Origin: Haemaphysalis longicornis
Lineage: Eukaryota; Arthropoda; Arachnida; Ixodida; Ixodidae
Reading direction: 5' to 3'
NCBI GenBank assembly: GCA_013339765.2
Contig: CM023449.1
Coordinates: forward strand, 36,162,353-36,226,352
Length of the DNA stretch: 64,000 nt
Part shown: in pieces, positions 12,231 through 23,479 of the stretch
Position numbering within the stretch: the stretch's first letter is position 1
Layout of the letters: each line of letters begins with the position of its first letter
Program-made: the position numbers and the translations under genes
Notes under the pieces: model-generated
Seen by the model: the letters and a program-made list of their open reading frames with translations, nothing else
The model's database searches: none
Told to the model about the DNA's origin: nothing

Positions 12231-12635
12231 GCGAAAATGTCGCTGCAATTACTTAATTTACAATCCGGGGGGCTACGAATACTGCAAAAGGATCGTAATT
12301 ACGTAATTTTTTTGTTGTTGTCGATCGGAAAGGGCAAAATTAACGGAAAATGCGCCAGCCTTTATTTCTCATTTCGCTACCCACACTCCACTGCATCTAC
12401 AGTATATTTAAACAGTCGATGGTGACGTCCCTCGAACAAGCTTCGAGCGCTCCGCGCGTACAGCAGCAGCGTTTCCTGGCCGCCGACAATACGGCCGGCG
12501 CGCGGCCGTGCGCGCACAATCCAGCCGCCGCTTTCAGTTGTCGTTGACTACAGCGCCGCCGCTATTTTCTGCGCGAAACGAGCACCGATCTCCGCCGCCG
12601 GTCGGGAGAGACTCTAAAACTTCTAGTACACTCTA

Positions 12636-13270
12636 GTTATAGCACCCGAAATCGCGCCACCAGACGAACGCATGATGTTGACGTCACGATCACGCCACAG
12701 ATGTTAGCGACCGGAGCACGGCGAACGACATATGTGGTTTAAGCGCGAACCGACCGCGGCGAGAGAGCGCGATGCGAGCGCCCCACCTGTTCTTGCGCGC
12801 GAACCGACTGTTGCTCAGCGCGAACCCAACGCGGCGAGAGAGGGTGTTTGCGCACGTCCCCACCTTTCTTGCGCGCGAACCGACTGTGCCTCCGCCCGAA
12901 GAGGGTGTGCCGTCCCCACCTGTTGTGCGCCACGCGGCGAGAAAATGAGGGCGTTGCGAGCGGAGAGAAGGCGAGGAGGACGCGGGGGAGAGGGCGCACG
13001 GAGGAGAGAAGGCGAGGAGGGACGCGGGTGGGAGAGAGGGAATGGCCGACGGTTGAATGAGTCAAGGATATAAGGTGTGTTCGTAACCTTCCATCCTGTG
13101 TCGGCTTTGTGGCGCAGTCGGTAGAGTACCATGTACCTTGCGTTCCGCCCGCAGAGTCGTGGGTTCGAAACCAGGCGCCGGTAGGTATTATTTTTTTATA
13201 TAGTGTAGGGGGAGCGATGCGGACTAATTTGATCGGACGTCAACTCGGGACATTGTGAGTTACTTAAATG
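12636..13270. repeat. Unit C, copy C1 (minisatellite plus tRNA-SINE tail)
   Basis: After the target-site copy GTTATAG comes a GC-rich minisatellite (GCGCGAACCGACTGT and GGCGAGAGAGGGTGTT motifs), a run of GGCGAGGAGGACGCGG motifs, then a tRNA-like module (13102-13180) and a tail ending GTGAGTTACTTAAATGC. C2 is the paralogue at 20756-21420. The minisatellite copies differ in length between C1 and C2. Confidence 0.8.
13102..13180 (+). other. tRNA-like (SINE head) module in unit C1
   Basis: GTGGCGCAGTCGGTAGAGTA (A box region) and GGGTTCGAAACC (B box) with intervening stem-like sequence give a tRNA-like outline about 75 nt long; the acceptor arms do not pair. The same module occurs at 21251-21329 and 53011-53090 (+), and at 47140-47222 and 51885-51931 (-). 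Confidence 0.7.
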
Positions 13271-15251
13271 CTGAACACCGCGATTCGGAAAAGCGAGACG
13301 TACACGTGGCTACAATCCCGCTGAGGGCTTCCCCGTCGGGACGGCGAGGTTTGAGCGGGAGGAGTCTGTGGCCAACCAACAACCCAAAACATGAACCCCC
13401 CTGTCAAACGACGACGATGGTTGAACGCGAATCTTTCTAGTGACGAATTCTTTGGTTGTCGTCTAAGTTTTCCAAACCGCTTCGACCATGTCGATATGGA
13501 GCCCAATAAAGAAAAAATAAATGTCAATATGGAGCCAGCGGATAGACGCCAACTTCATAACGCGAGGGACCACATTTCGATTCCCGCCACGGGAAGCGTT
13601 TTAAAGACGACATTCTTTCTTGAGTTACTTGAACACAGAAATTTTGGTCTGTCGGTATGTCTGTGTGTGACTCGATTCAGCCACCCAGCCAAAGTGAAAC
13701 AAAATCAGTGCAAGAGTCTTATATACTCACAGCCAAATCTTAACGTCTAGTCCGGTGTTCATGTTCATACTTGTCAACATCGTTGAACAAGATCAAGACA
13801 TTACGCAAATGTAAGGTAGAGTATCAACCCATAAGTGATATTTGCAGTGTTCCTTTTTTTAAACATTCTGGATGCTTGGTTTCCAAATGATATTCTACGT
13901 CTACTGCAGAAAACCGTCGCCTGATGTTTCCCGGGCTCCTTGCGGCATTTGAGGCAACAGCAACGGCAACAGTAATGAAAGGTTCCACTAGATAGGTTCC
14001 ACGTTCCGCTTGGAGCGCACGTGGAGTACGGCAACGTTGTTCTATAAAGGTGGAAGTAGGGAGCCTCGATTCACGCGCGTCTCCGCCGTACTGCAGCGCT
14101 AGCATCGAAACCCGACCTCTAGCAGTGGAACGTGCTAAATTTAAGCCGACTTAAGCAAACCTTTACCTTGGGACGAGGGCAACGAAAAAAATAACGGCAC
14201 GATAGGTGAGCGGGAAAACATTGGCATTTGCATGCCAAATGTCGACAAAGAACGTTTTTTGTCGACACTTGCAAAGAAAGCAGCAGATGAGTGGCCAATT
14301 TTTTCTTTCACTTCGCCGTTTTCTCGTCACAAACGCCATTAGTGGGAACGCTAAAACTTCGCTTTAAAAAGATACGCTGCTCATTAACCTTCACAGAATG
14401 AAGTGGCCCTGCATTTCTTTCTCACGTTTTCAGTGCCAATCCCCCTAAGTGGGCGTGAGCGTGTGATTACCCCCACGTGCTCATTCCTCGTGCTGAGGCC
14501 TGGACAGAACAAAGCAGCCCTCCGCTGCTCGACAAGGTTCTGAAAAAATTTCCCGGTAAACCAGCGTGTGACGTCTCATGACCGTGGGCAGACCCTCCGT
14601 CTGCCGGGGTTGAAGAGCCACTCCATTGCGTAGTCCGGGGTCGGTCGCCAGATTTAAGAGGTGAGTTCCTTTCACCGCATCCTAGTCATTGGCTGGGAGG
14701 TGGTAGTGCCTAAGCCACACTGCCAGCAGACGCTCGCAGCCCGCATTACAGGGCGCCATCCATGCGGTTTGCTGGATCTATCGCTACAGAGTGGATGAGG
14801 CGGCCTGTAAAAATTAGGGCAAATCGTCGTTCGATACGGAGGAAGAGCAACCTGCGCGGCCCCGAATCGTCGCTGCCGAGTTCGCCGTAACGCACACCAA
14901 CAGTGCGCCTCATAACCACGTTTTCTGCGGAGTGTGCTGCACGTTGGAATCTTGCGAGCAATATTAATGCCACTACTGGGCCACATTTCTGACGTAGCAA
15001 GGACATGGTATTAGTACCACGGTTTGTGGGGAAGGGGGCGAAGAGTTTAGTGCGTATCTAAGGTGTTTCGTCTAGTATCTTGGTGCCTTCCCCCGAAAGA
15101 AAAATGTGACGTTTTTGAACAGCCCAATTACGTGTTTGAAAAATTAGTTTCCTATTCTTCGCTTGGAAATTACATTGTTTCTGAAATTGGTACGAAAATT
15201 AAGAGTTGTTGCCAAGCCAGCTAATTTGATCGGAAACAATTTGATCGGACG
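13271..15251. repeat. Unit A, copy A2 (1,981 bp)
   Basis: Nearly identical to A1 by eye, with single-base indels. It is joined head-to-tail to A3 at TTTGATCGGAC/GCTGAACACC. Confidence 0.92.
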
Positions 15252-17258
15252 CTGAACACCGCGATTCGGAAAAAGCGAGACGTACACGTGGCTACAATCC
15301 CGCTGAGGGCTTCCCCGTCGGGACGGCGAGGTTTGAGCGGGAGGAGTCTGTGGCCAACCAACAACCCAAAACATGCACCCCTCTGTCAAACGACGACGAT
15401 GGTTGAACGCGAATCTTTCTAGTGACGAATTCTTTGGTTGTCGTCTCAATTTTCCAAACCGCTTCGACCATGTCGATATGGAGCCCAATAAAGAAAAAAT
15501 AAATGTCAATATGGAGCCAGCGGATAGACGCCAACTTCATAACGCGAGGGACCACATTTCGATTCCCGCCACGGGAAGCGTTTTTAAAGACGATATTCCT
15601 TCTTGAGTTACTTGAACACAGAAATTCTGGTCTGTCGGTATGTCTGTGTGTGACTCGATTCAGCCACCCAGCCAAAGTGAAACAAAATCAGTGCAAGAGT
15701 CTTATATACTCACAGCCAAATCTTAACGTCTAAGTCCGGTGTTCATGTTCATACTTGTCAACATCGTTGAACAAGATCAAGACATTACGCAAATGTAAGG
15801 TAGAGTATCAACCCATAAGTGATATTTGCAGTGTTCCTTTTTTTAAACATTCTGGATGCTTGGTTTCCAAATGATATTCTACGTCTACTGCAGAAAACCG
15901 TCGCCTGATGTTTCCCGGGCTCCTACAATGCGGCATTTGAGGCAACAGCAACGGCAACAGTAATGAAAGGTTCCACTAGATAGGTTTTTCCACGTTCCGC
16001 TTGGAGCGCACGTGGAGTACGGCAACGTGGTTCTATAAAGGTGGAAGTAGGGAGCCTCGATTCACGCGCGTCTCCGCCGTACTGCAGCGCTAGCATCGAA
16101 ACCCGACCTCTAGCAGTGGAACGTGCTAAATTTAAGCCGACTTCGAAGCAAACCTTTACCTTGGGACGAGGGCAACGAAAAAAATAACGGCACGATAGGT
16201 GAGCGGGAAAACATTGGCATTTGCATGCCAAATGTCGACAAGAGAACGTTTTTTGTCGACACTTGCAAAGAAAGCAGCAGATGAGTGGCCAATTTTTTCT
16301 TTCACTTCGCCGTTTTCTCGTCACAAACGCCATTAGTGGGAACGCTAAAACTTCGCTTTAAAAAGATACGCTGCTCATTAACCTTCACAGAATGAAGTGG
16401 CCCTGCATTTCTTTCTCACGTTTTCAGTGCCAATCCCCCTAAGTGGGCGTGAGCGTGTGATTACCCCCACGTGCTCATTCCTCGTGCTGAGTACAGCCTG
16501 GACAGAACAAAGCAGCCCTCCGCTGCTCGACAAGGTTCTGAAAAAATTTCCCGGTAAACCAGCGTGTGACGTCTCATGACCGTGGGCAGACCCTCCGTCT
16601 GCCGGGGTTGAAGAGCCATTTGCTCCATTAAATGCGTAGTCTGGGGTCGGTCGCCAGATTTAAGAGGTGAGTTCCTTTCACCGCATCCTAGTCCATTGGC
16701 TGGGAGGTGGTAGTGCCTAAGCCACACTGCCAGCAGACGCTCGCAGCCCGCATTACAGGGCGCCATCCATGCGGTTTGCTGGATCTATCGCTACAGAGTG
16801 GATGAGGCGGCCTGTAAAAATTAGGGCAAATCGTCGTTCGATACGGAGGAAGAGCAACCTGCGCGGTCCCGAATCGTCGCTGCCGAGTTCGCCGTAACGC
16901 ACACCAACAGTGCGCCTCATAACCACGTTTTCTGCGGAGTGTGCTGCACGTTGGAATCTTGCGAGCAATATTAATGCCACTACTGGGCCACATTTCTGAC
17001 GTAGCAAGGACATGGTATTAGTACCACGGTTTGTGGGGAAGGGGGCGAAGAGTTTAGTGCGTATCTAAGGTGTTTCGTCTAGTATCTTGGTGCCTTCCCC
17101 CGAAAGAAAAATGTGACGTTTTTGAACAGCCCAATTACGTGTTTGAAAAATTAGTTTCCTATTCTTCGCTTGGAAATTACATTGTTTCTGAAATTGGTAT
17201 GAAAATTAAGAGTTGTTGCCAAGCCAGCTAATTTGATCGGAAACAATTTGATCGGACG
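15252..17258. repeat. Unit A, copy A3 (2,007 bp)
   Basis: Tandem to A2 and A4. Several small insertions relative to A2 (for example TACAAT at about 15924 and TTTT at about 15987) look like scattered 2-6 base additions. Such changes could be real or sequencing or assembly errors. Confidence 0.92.
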
Positions 17259-19795
17259 CTGAACACCGCGATTCGGAAAAAGCGAGACGTACGCGTGGCT
17301 ACAATCCCGCTGAGGGCTTCCCCGTCGCGACGCTTCCCCGTCGCGAGGTTTGAGCGGGAGGAGTCTGTGGCCAACCAAGAACCCAAAACATGCACCCCTC
17401 GGTCAAACGACGACGATGGTTGAACGCGAATCTTTCTAGTTACGAATTCTTTGGTTGTCGTCTCAATTTTCCAAACCGCTTCGACCATGTCGATATGGAG
17501 CCCAATAAAGAAACAATAAATGTCAATATGGAGCCAGCGGATAGACGCCAACTTCATAACGCGAGGGACCATGGTTCGATTCCCGCCACGGGAAGCGTTT
17601 TTAAAGACGATATTCTTTCTTGAGTTACTTGAACACAGAAATTTTGGTCTGTCGGTATGTCTGTGTGTGACTCGATTCAGCCACCCGGCCAAAGTGAAAC
17701 AAAATCAGTGCAATAGTCTTATATACTCACAGCCAAATCTTAACGTCTAAGTCCGGTGTCCATGTTCATACTTGTCAACATCGTTGAACAAGATCAAGAC
17801 ATTACGCAAATGTAAGGCAGAGTATCAACCCATAAGTGATATTTGCAGTGTTCCTTTTTTAAAACATTCTGGATGCTTGGTTTTCAAATGATATTCTACG
17901 TCTACTGCAGAAAACCGTCGCCTGATGTTTCCCGGGCTCCTTGCGGCATTTGAAGCAACAGCAGCGGCAACAGAAACGTAAAGGTTCCACTACATAAGTT
18001 CAACGTTTCGTTTGGAACGCACGTGGAGTACGGCAACGTGGTTCTATAAAGGTGGAAGTAGGGAGCCTCGATTCACGCGCGTCTCCGCCGTACTGCAGCG
18101 CTAGCATCGAAACCCGACCTCTAGCAGTGGAACGTGGTAAATTTAAACCGACTTGAGCAAACCTTTAGAATGTTTACCTTGGGAGGAGCGCAATGAAAAA
18201 AGAAACGGCATGATAGGTGAGCGGGAAAATATACGCACTTACATGCCAAATGTCGACAAAGAACGTCTTTTGTCGACACTTACAAGGAACGCAGCAGTCG
18301 AAAGTTACTCTTCGAGTCGAAAGTTACTCTTACATTTATTTTGGTAGTCTCATAATTCAAGTCTGCTTTGTTTTGTATATGTCTGGCACGTTCAGTACTC
18401 CGTGAACTTCTAAAAACCACGTTTTGCGCTTCGTTTTTTTTTTGTTGATTGAATTCTTATCTTGTATTGTCAACATGCTTTTGCTCGAAAATTACGGTAC
18501 CTATCTTCTTGACATCCTTACCTTTTTGCTCAAAGTTTTAGCCATTTTTATTACGCATCCTGTATCATTTGTAAACTGCATTCTACTTTGTTTTTGATGC
18601 GATATGCTGACTTATGTATTCTGTTTTGCTACATTGTTTCTTTGTGCATTCTACTTTGTTTTTGAAGCGATATGCTGGTTTATGTATTTTGTTTTGCTGC
18701 ACTGTTTCCTCGTTGTTAGTAATTTTTACGCATTACTCCCGTATCTTCGAGACAAACGTGTACTTTTTTCTTTTTCTGCCCCCCTTACTCAATGCCCTAC
18801 ACAATGGACCTGTAAGGTACTCGTAAATAAATAAATAAGTGGCCAATTTTTTCTTTCACTTCGCCGTTTTCTCGTCACAGACGCCATTAGTGGGAACGCT
18901 AAAACTTCACTTTAAAAAGATACGCTGCTCGTTAACCTTCACAGGATGAAGTGGCCCTGCATTTCTTTCTCACGTTTTCAGGGCCAATCCCCCTAAGTGG
19001 GCGTGAGAGTGTGATCACCCCCACGTGCTCACTCCTCGTGCCCAGGCCTGAACAGAACCAAGCAGCCCTCCGCTGCTCGGCAAGGGTCAGAAAAAATTTC
19101 CCGGTGGACCAGCGTGCGACGTCTCATGACCGTGGGCAGACCCTCCGTCGGCCGGGGTTGAAGAGCCACTCCATTGCGTAGTCCGGGGTCTGTCGCCAGA
19201 TTCAAAAGAGGTGAGTTCCTTCCACCGCATCCTTGCGATTGGCTGGGAGGTGGTAGTGCCTAAGCCACACTGCCAGCAGGCGCTCGCAGCCCGCAGTACA
19301 GGGCGCCATCCAGTTTGCTGGATCTATCACTACAGAGTGGACGAGGTAGCCTGTAAAGATTAGGGAAAATCGTCGTTCGATACGGAGGAAGAGCAACCTG
19401 CGCGGAACCGAATCGTATACCGAGTTCGCCGTAACGAACACCAACAGTGCGCCTCATCACCACGTTTTTTGCGGAGTGTGCTGCACGTTGGAATCTTGCG
19501 AGCAATATTAATGTCACTACTGGGCCACATTTCTGACGTAAGCAAGGAAATGGTATTAGTAACATGCTTTGTGGGGAAGGGGCGAATAGTTAAGTGCGTG
19601 TCTAAGGTGTTTCGTCTAGTATCTTGGTGCCTTCCCCCGAAAGAAAAATGTGACGTTTTTGAACAGCCCAATTACGTGTTTGAGAAATTAGTTTACTATT
19701 CTTCGCTTGGAAATTACATTGTTTCTGGAATTTGTATGAAAATTAAGAGTTGTTGCCAAGCTAGCTAATTTGATCGGAAACAATTTGATCGGACG
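17259..19795. repeat. Unit A, copy A4 (2,537 bp, with LINE insertion)
   Basis: Same order as A1-A3 but about 546 bp longer because of the LINE fragment at 18298-18838. It shares the variant ACCATGGTTCGATTCCC with A5, where A1-A3 have ACCACATTTCGATTCCC. Confidence 0.9.
18298..18838 (+). mobile_element. LINE 3'-end fragment with (AAAT)n tail inserted in A4
   Basis: Begins TCGAAAGTTACTCT (duplicated), contains TTTTGTATATGTCTGGCAC and repeated TATGTATTCTGTTTTGCT segments, and ends CTCGTAAATAAATAAATAAG immediately before the unit-A sequence GTGGCCAATTTTTTC. This is the form of a non-LTR 3' UTR with a tetranucleotide tail. Clade unknown. Confidence 0.65.
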
Positions 19796-20755
19796 CTGAA
19801 CACCGCGATTCGGAAAAACTCCCACCTCCCCTCGCGGGAACCCCTGTGTAGATGCGACGCATAGGCGGAGCGGCGAAGGGACCGCGTTTTACAGCGCGCA
19901 TAACGTTGAGGGGACTGCGTAAGCCGGTCCCAGTCGATGACGACGTTGGCGTACTTGTAAAGCGGCGCGGAGTCTAGGTGTTCGAGCCAAGCGTGGATGT
20001 TGCTTCGCCGGAGAACGGCACACCGGTTATATGCGCAGCGCGCCCGGAGGAGAGAAAACCGCGGAAGAGAGAGTACTGCACATGCGCCGGCCCCAGCGCG
20101 TCTGTCGCGGCTGTGACGCAACGTGCCGCGGCTATGACGCAACATAATCCAACACAATCCACTTTAATCCAATCCAATCCAATCCAAACCCAATCCAATC
20201 CAAGCCAATCCAATCCAAGCCAATCCAATCCAATGCCCCTCGCGAGAGAGTGTGCACTATTGGAGAGGAGAGGGGGTGAGCGGCGGAGAGCGCAGCTGGC
20301 GCGGCGAGGAGAATGGGGGAGGGGCGGACAACACCGACGACGACGCCGGAGGGACAAGGCGAGTGAATCAGATGCTCTGCATCTAAAAACACAGCTGTTT
20401 AAGCTATTCGTTTCGCCGTCGAGCGTTACCAGAAAAAAAAATCCCCCTCGCGAGGGGCACGATCAAATGCAGAGCATTTCCGCGGGGGGCGCGCCTGCAA
20501 GTCGTATGGATTACGTATTGGTTGTTGTTGTAATTGTTGTCTTCCAGCGTGGACATTGTCGATGAAGTCGATGGTGAAACGTGAAACGTGCCGTGAACCC
20601 CCTGCCGCGGCTATGACGCAACGTGGCGCGGCTATGACGCAACACAATCCAACACAATCCACTTTAATCCAATCCAAACCAATCCAAGCCAAGCCAAGCC
20701 AAGCTAATCCAAGCCAATCCTATCGAATCCAATCCAATGCCCCTCGCGAGAGAGT
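19796..20755. repeat. Unit B, copy B2 (uninterrupted)
   Basis: Same architecture as B1: GC-rich 5' end, ATGCGACGCAT palindrome, (AATCC)n arrays at 20143-20235 and 20643-20738, the hairpin AGATGCTCTGCATCT at about 20370-20385, and a second GC-rich start CCCCCTCGCGAGGGG near 20441 followed by AAATGCAGAGCATTT. Confidence 0.87.
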
Positions 20756-21420
20756 GTTATAGCGCCGAAATCGCGCCACCAGACGAACGCATGATGTTGA
20801 CGTCACGATCACGCCACAGATGTTAGCGACCGGAGCACGGGCGAACGACATATGTGGTTTAAGCGCGAACCGACCGCGGCGAGAGAGCGCGATGCGAGCG
20901 CCCCACCTGTTCTTGCGCGCGAACCGACTGTTGCTCAGCGCGAACCCAACGCGGCGAGAGAGGGTGTTGCGCACGTCCCCACCTGTTCTTGCGCGCGAAC
21001 CGACTGTTGCTCAGCGCGAACCCAACGCGGCGAGAGAGGGTGTTGCGCACGTCCCCACCTGTTGTGCGCCAGAACCGAACGCGGCGAGAGAGGGCGTTGC
21101 GAGCGGAGAGAAGGCGAGGAGGACGCGGGGGAGAGGGCGTTGCGAGCGGAGAGAAGGCGAGGAGGACGCGGGGGAGAGAGGGCACCTGTGGCCGACGGTT
21201 GAATGAGTCAAGGATATAAGGCATGTTCGTAACCTTCCATCCTGTGTCGGCTTTGTGGCGCAGTCGGTAGAGTACCATGTACCTTGCGTTCCGCCCGCAG
21301 AGTCGTGGGTTCGAAACCAGGCGCCGGTAAGTATTATTTTTTTATATAGTGTAGGGGGAGCGATGCGGACTACGGACGTCAACTCGGGACATTGTGAGTT
21401 ACTTAAATGCTCTGCATTTA
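20756..21420. repeat. Unit C, copy C2, with 76-bp and 43-bp minisatellite periods
   Basis: The GTTGCGCACGTCCCCACCTG motif recurs at 20966 and 21042 (period 76). A second block repeats GTTGCGAGCGGAGAGAAGGC at 21096 and 21139 (period 43). It ends with the tRNA-like module (21251-21329) and AAATGCTCTGCATTT at about 21406-21420. Confidence 0.85.
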
Positions 21421-23300
21421 AAAGCGAGACGTACGCGTGGCTACAATCCCGCTGAGGGCTTCCCCGTCGCGAGGTTTGAGCGGGAGGAGTCTGTGGCCAA
21501 CCAAGAACCCAAAACATGCACCCCTCTGTCAAACGACGACGATGGTTGAACGCGAATCTTTCTAGTTACGAATTCTTTGGTTGTCGTCTCAATTTTCCAA
21601 ACCGCTTCGACCATGTCGATATGGAGCCCAATAAAGAAACAATAAATGTCAGTATGGAGCCAGCGGATAGACGCCAACCTCATAACGCGAGGGACCATGG
21701 TTCGAGTCCCGCCACGGGAAGCGTTTTTATAGACGATATTCTTTCTTGAGTTAGTTGAACACAGAAATTTTGGTCTGTCGGTATGTCTGTGTGTGACTCG
21801 ATTCAGCCACCCGGCCAATCTGAAACAAAATCAGTGCAATAGTCGTATATACTCACACCCAAATCTTAACGTCTAAGTCCGGTGTCCATGTTCATACTTG
21901 TCAACATGTCTAAGTCCGGTGTCTATGTTCATACTTGTCAACATCGTTGAACAAGATCAAGACATTACGCAAATGTAAGGCAGAGTATCAACCCATACGT
22001 GATATTTGCAGTGTTCCTTTATTAAAGCATTCTGGATGCTTGGTTTTCAAATGATATTCTACATCTACTGCAGAAAACCGTCGCCTGATGTTTCCCGGGC
22101 TCCTTGCGGCATTTGAGGCAAAAGCAACGGCAGCAGAAACGAAAGGTTTCACTAGATAGGTTCCACGTTCCGCTTGGAACGCACGTGGAGTACGGCAACG
22201 TGGTTCTATAAAGGTGGAGGTAGGGAGCCTCGATTCACGCGCGTCTCCGCCGTACTGCAGCGCTAGAATCAAAACTCGACCAGCAGCAGTGGAACGTGAT
22301 AAATTTAAACCGACTTGAGCAAACCTTTAGAGTGTTTACCTTGATTTGATTGATTGATTGTAGGGTTTTACGCGCCAACGCAACGCAGGCGATGAGGCGC
22401 GCCGTAGTGGAGGGCTCCGGATTAATTTTGACCGCCTGGGGATCTTTAACGTGCGCCGGAATCTCGTGCACACGGGCGTTTTTGCTTTTCGCCTCCATCA
22501 GAAAAGCGGCCGCCGCGGCCGGGAATCGAACCCGCGACCTCGTGCTCAGAGTGTTTACCTTGGGAGGAGCGCAATGAAAAAAGGAGCGGCGTGATAGGTG
22601 ACCGGGAAAACAGGCATTTACATGGCAAATGTCGACAAAGAACGTCTTTTGTCGACACTTGCAAAGAAAGCAGCAGCAGAGTGGCAAATTTTTTCTTTCA
22701 CTCCGCCGTTTTCTCGTCACAGACGCCATTAGTGAGGACGCTAAAACTTCGCTTTAAAAAGATCCGCTGCTCATTAACCTTCACAGAATGAAGTGGCCCT
22801 GCATTTCTTTCTCACGTTTTCATTGCCAATCCCCCTAAGTGGGCGTGAGCGTGCGATTACCCCCACGTGCTCATTCCTCGTGCCCAGGCCTGGACAGAAC
22901 CAAGCAGCCCTCCGCTGCTCGGCAAGGGTCTGAAAAATTTCCCGGTGGACCGGTGTGCGACGTCTCATGACCGTGGGCAGACCCTCCGTCTGCCGGGGTT
23001 GAAGAGCCACTCCATTGCGTAGTCCGGGGTCGGTCGCCAGATTTAAGAGGTGAGTTCCTTTCACCGCATCCTAGCCATTGGCTGGGAGGTGGTAGTGCCT
23101 AAGCCACACTGCCAGCAGACGCTCGCAGCCCGCATTACAGGGCGCCATCCATGCGGTTTGCTGGATCTATCGCTACAGAGTGGATGAGGCGGCCTGTAAA
23201 AATTAGGGCAAATCGTCGTTCGATACGGGGGAAGAGCAACCTGCGCGGCCCCGAATCGTCGCTGCCGAGTTCGCCGTAACGCACACCAACAGTGCGCCTC
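21421..23300. repeat. Unit A, copy A5 (truncated at its 3' end)
   Basis: Starts at AAAAGCGAGACG, so it lacks the first 20 bases or so of A1-A4, and is lost at about 23300 after CAACAGTGCGCCTC, missing the last 330 bp or so of the unit. It carries a 5'-truncated Ruka SINE and a tandem duplication of about 40 bp near 21867-21945 (TCTAAGTCCGGTGTC occurs twice). Confidence 0.88.
22344..22547 (-). mobile_element. 5'-truncated Ruka-type SINE with 15-bp TSD in A5
   Basis: Minus-strand SINE body ending in (AATC)n. The tRNA head is cut within the B-box region. The 15-bp duplication AGAGTGTTTACCTTG is perfect at 22329-22343 and 22548-22562. The paralogous site in A4 (about 18166-18180, AGAATGTTTACCTTG) is empty. 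Confidence 0.9.
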
Positions 23301-23479
23301 TCATAATCTGACCATAGTAGAAATTCAGCGCAATGAACAAGACACAAAGGACGACAAACATCACGGGCGCTGACCCCCACCTATAAATTTATTCATTAAG
23401 ACTATTTATGCATTCAGCGAATCGCACTCTGAGCATGGGTACAGTGTACTATAAAAGAGAGGTGTGTCGTTCAAGGCCG

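Larger units (their letters stand above)
9468..12635. mobile_element. 3,168-bp TIR element inserted at the B1/C1 junction
   Basis: The first 25 bp (beginning TAGAGTGTACTAGAAG) and the last 25 bp are perfect inverted repeats, with further inverted similarity to about 150 bp inward (GCGCAGAAAATA and GCGGCGGCGCTG on both sides). GTTATAG is duplicated at 9461-9467 and 12636-12642. The paralogous junction at 20756-20762 has a single GTTATAG and no insert, so this is an empty-site-supported insertion. The interior has no transposase; it contains a SINE fragment, LINE 3' sequence, a decayed unit A and a decayed unit B. The superfamily is not assigned. Confidence 0.85.

Noticed and set aside
12732..13073. 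Arg/Ala-rich protein frame in unit C
   Set aside because: It translates the GC-rich minisatellite; both strands and several frames are open, and length differs between C1 and C2.
13102..13180. Functional tRNA gene
   Set aside because: A and B boxes are present but the acceptor stem does not pair, and the module recurs inside a dispersed repeat, so it is a SINE-type tRNA-derived segment.
20860..21200. CRISPR-like array
   Set aside because: The repeats are head-to-tail minisatellite units without unique spacers, in a eukaryotic context.
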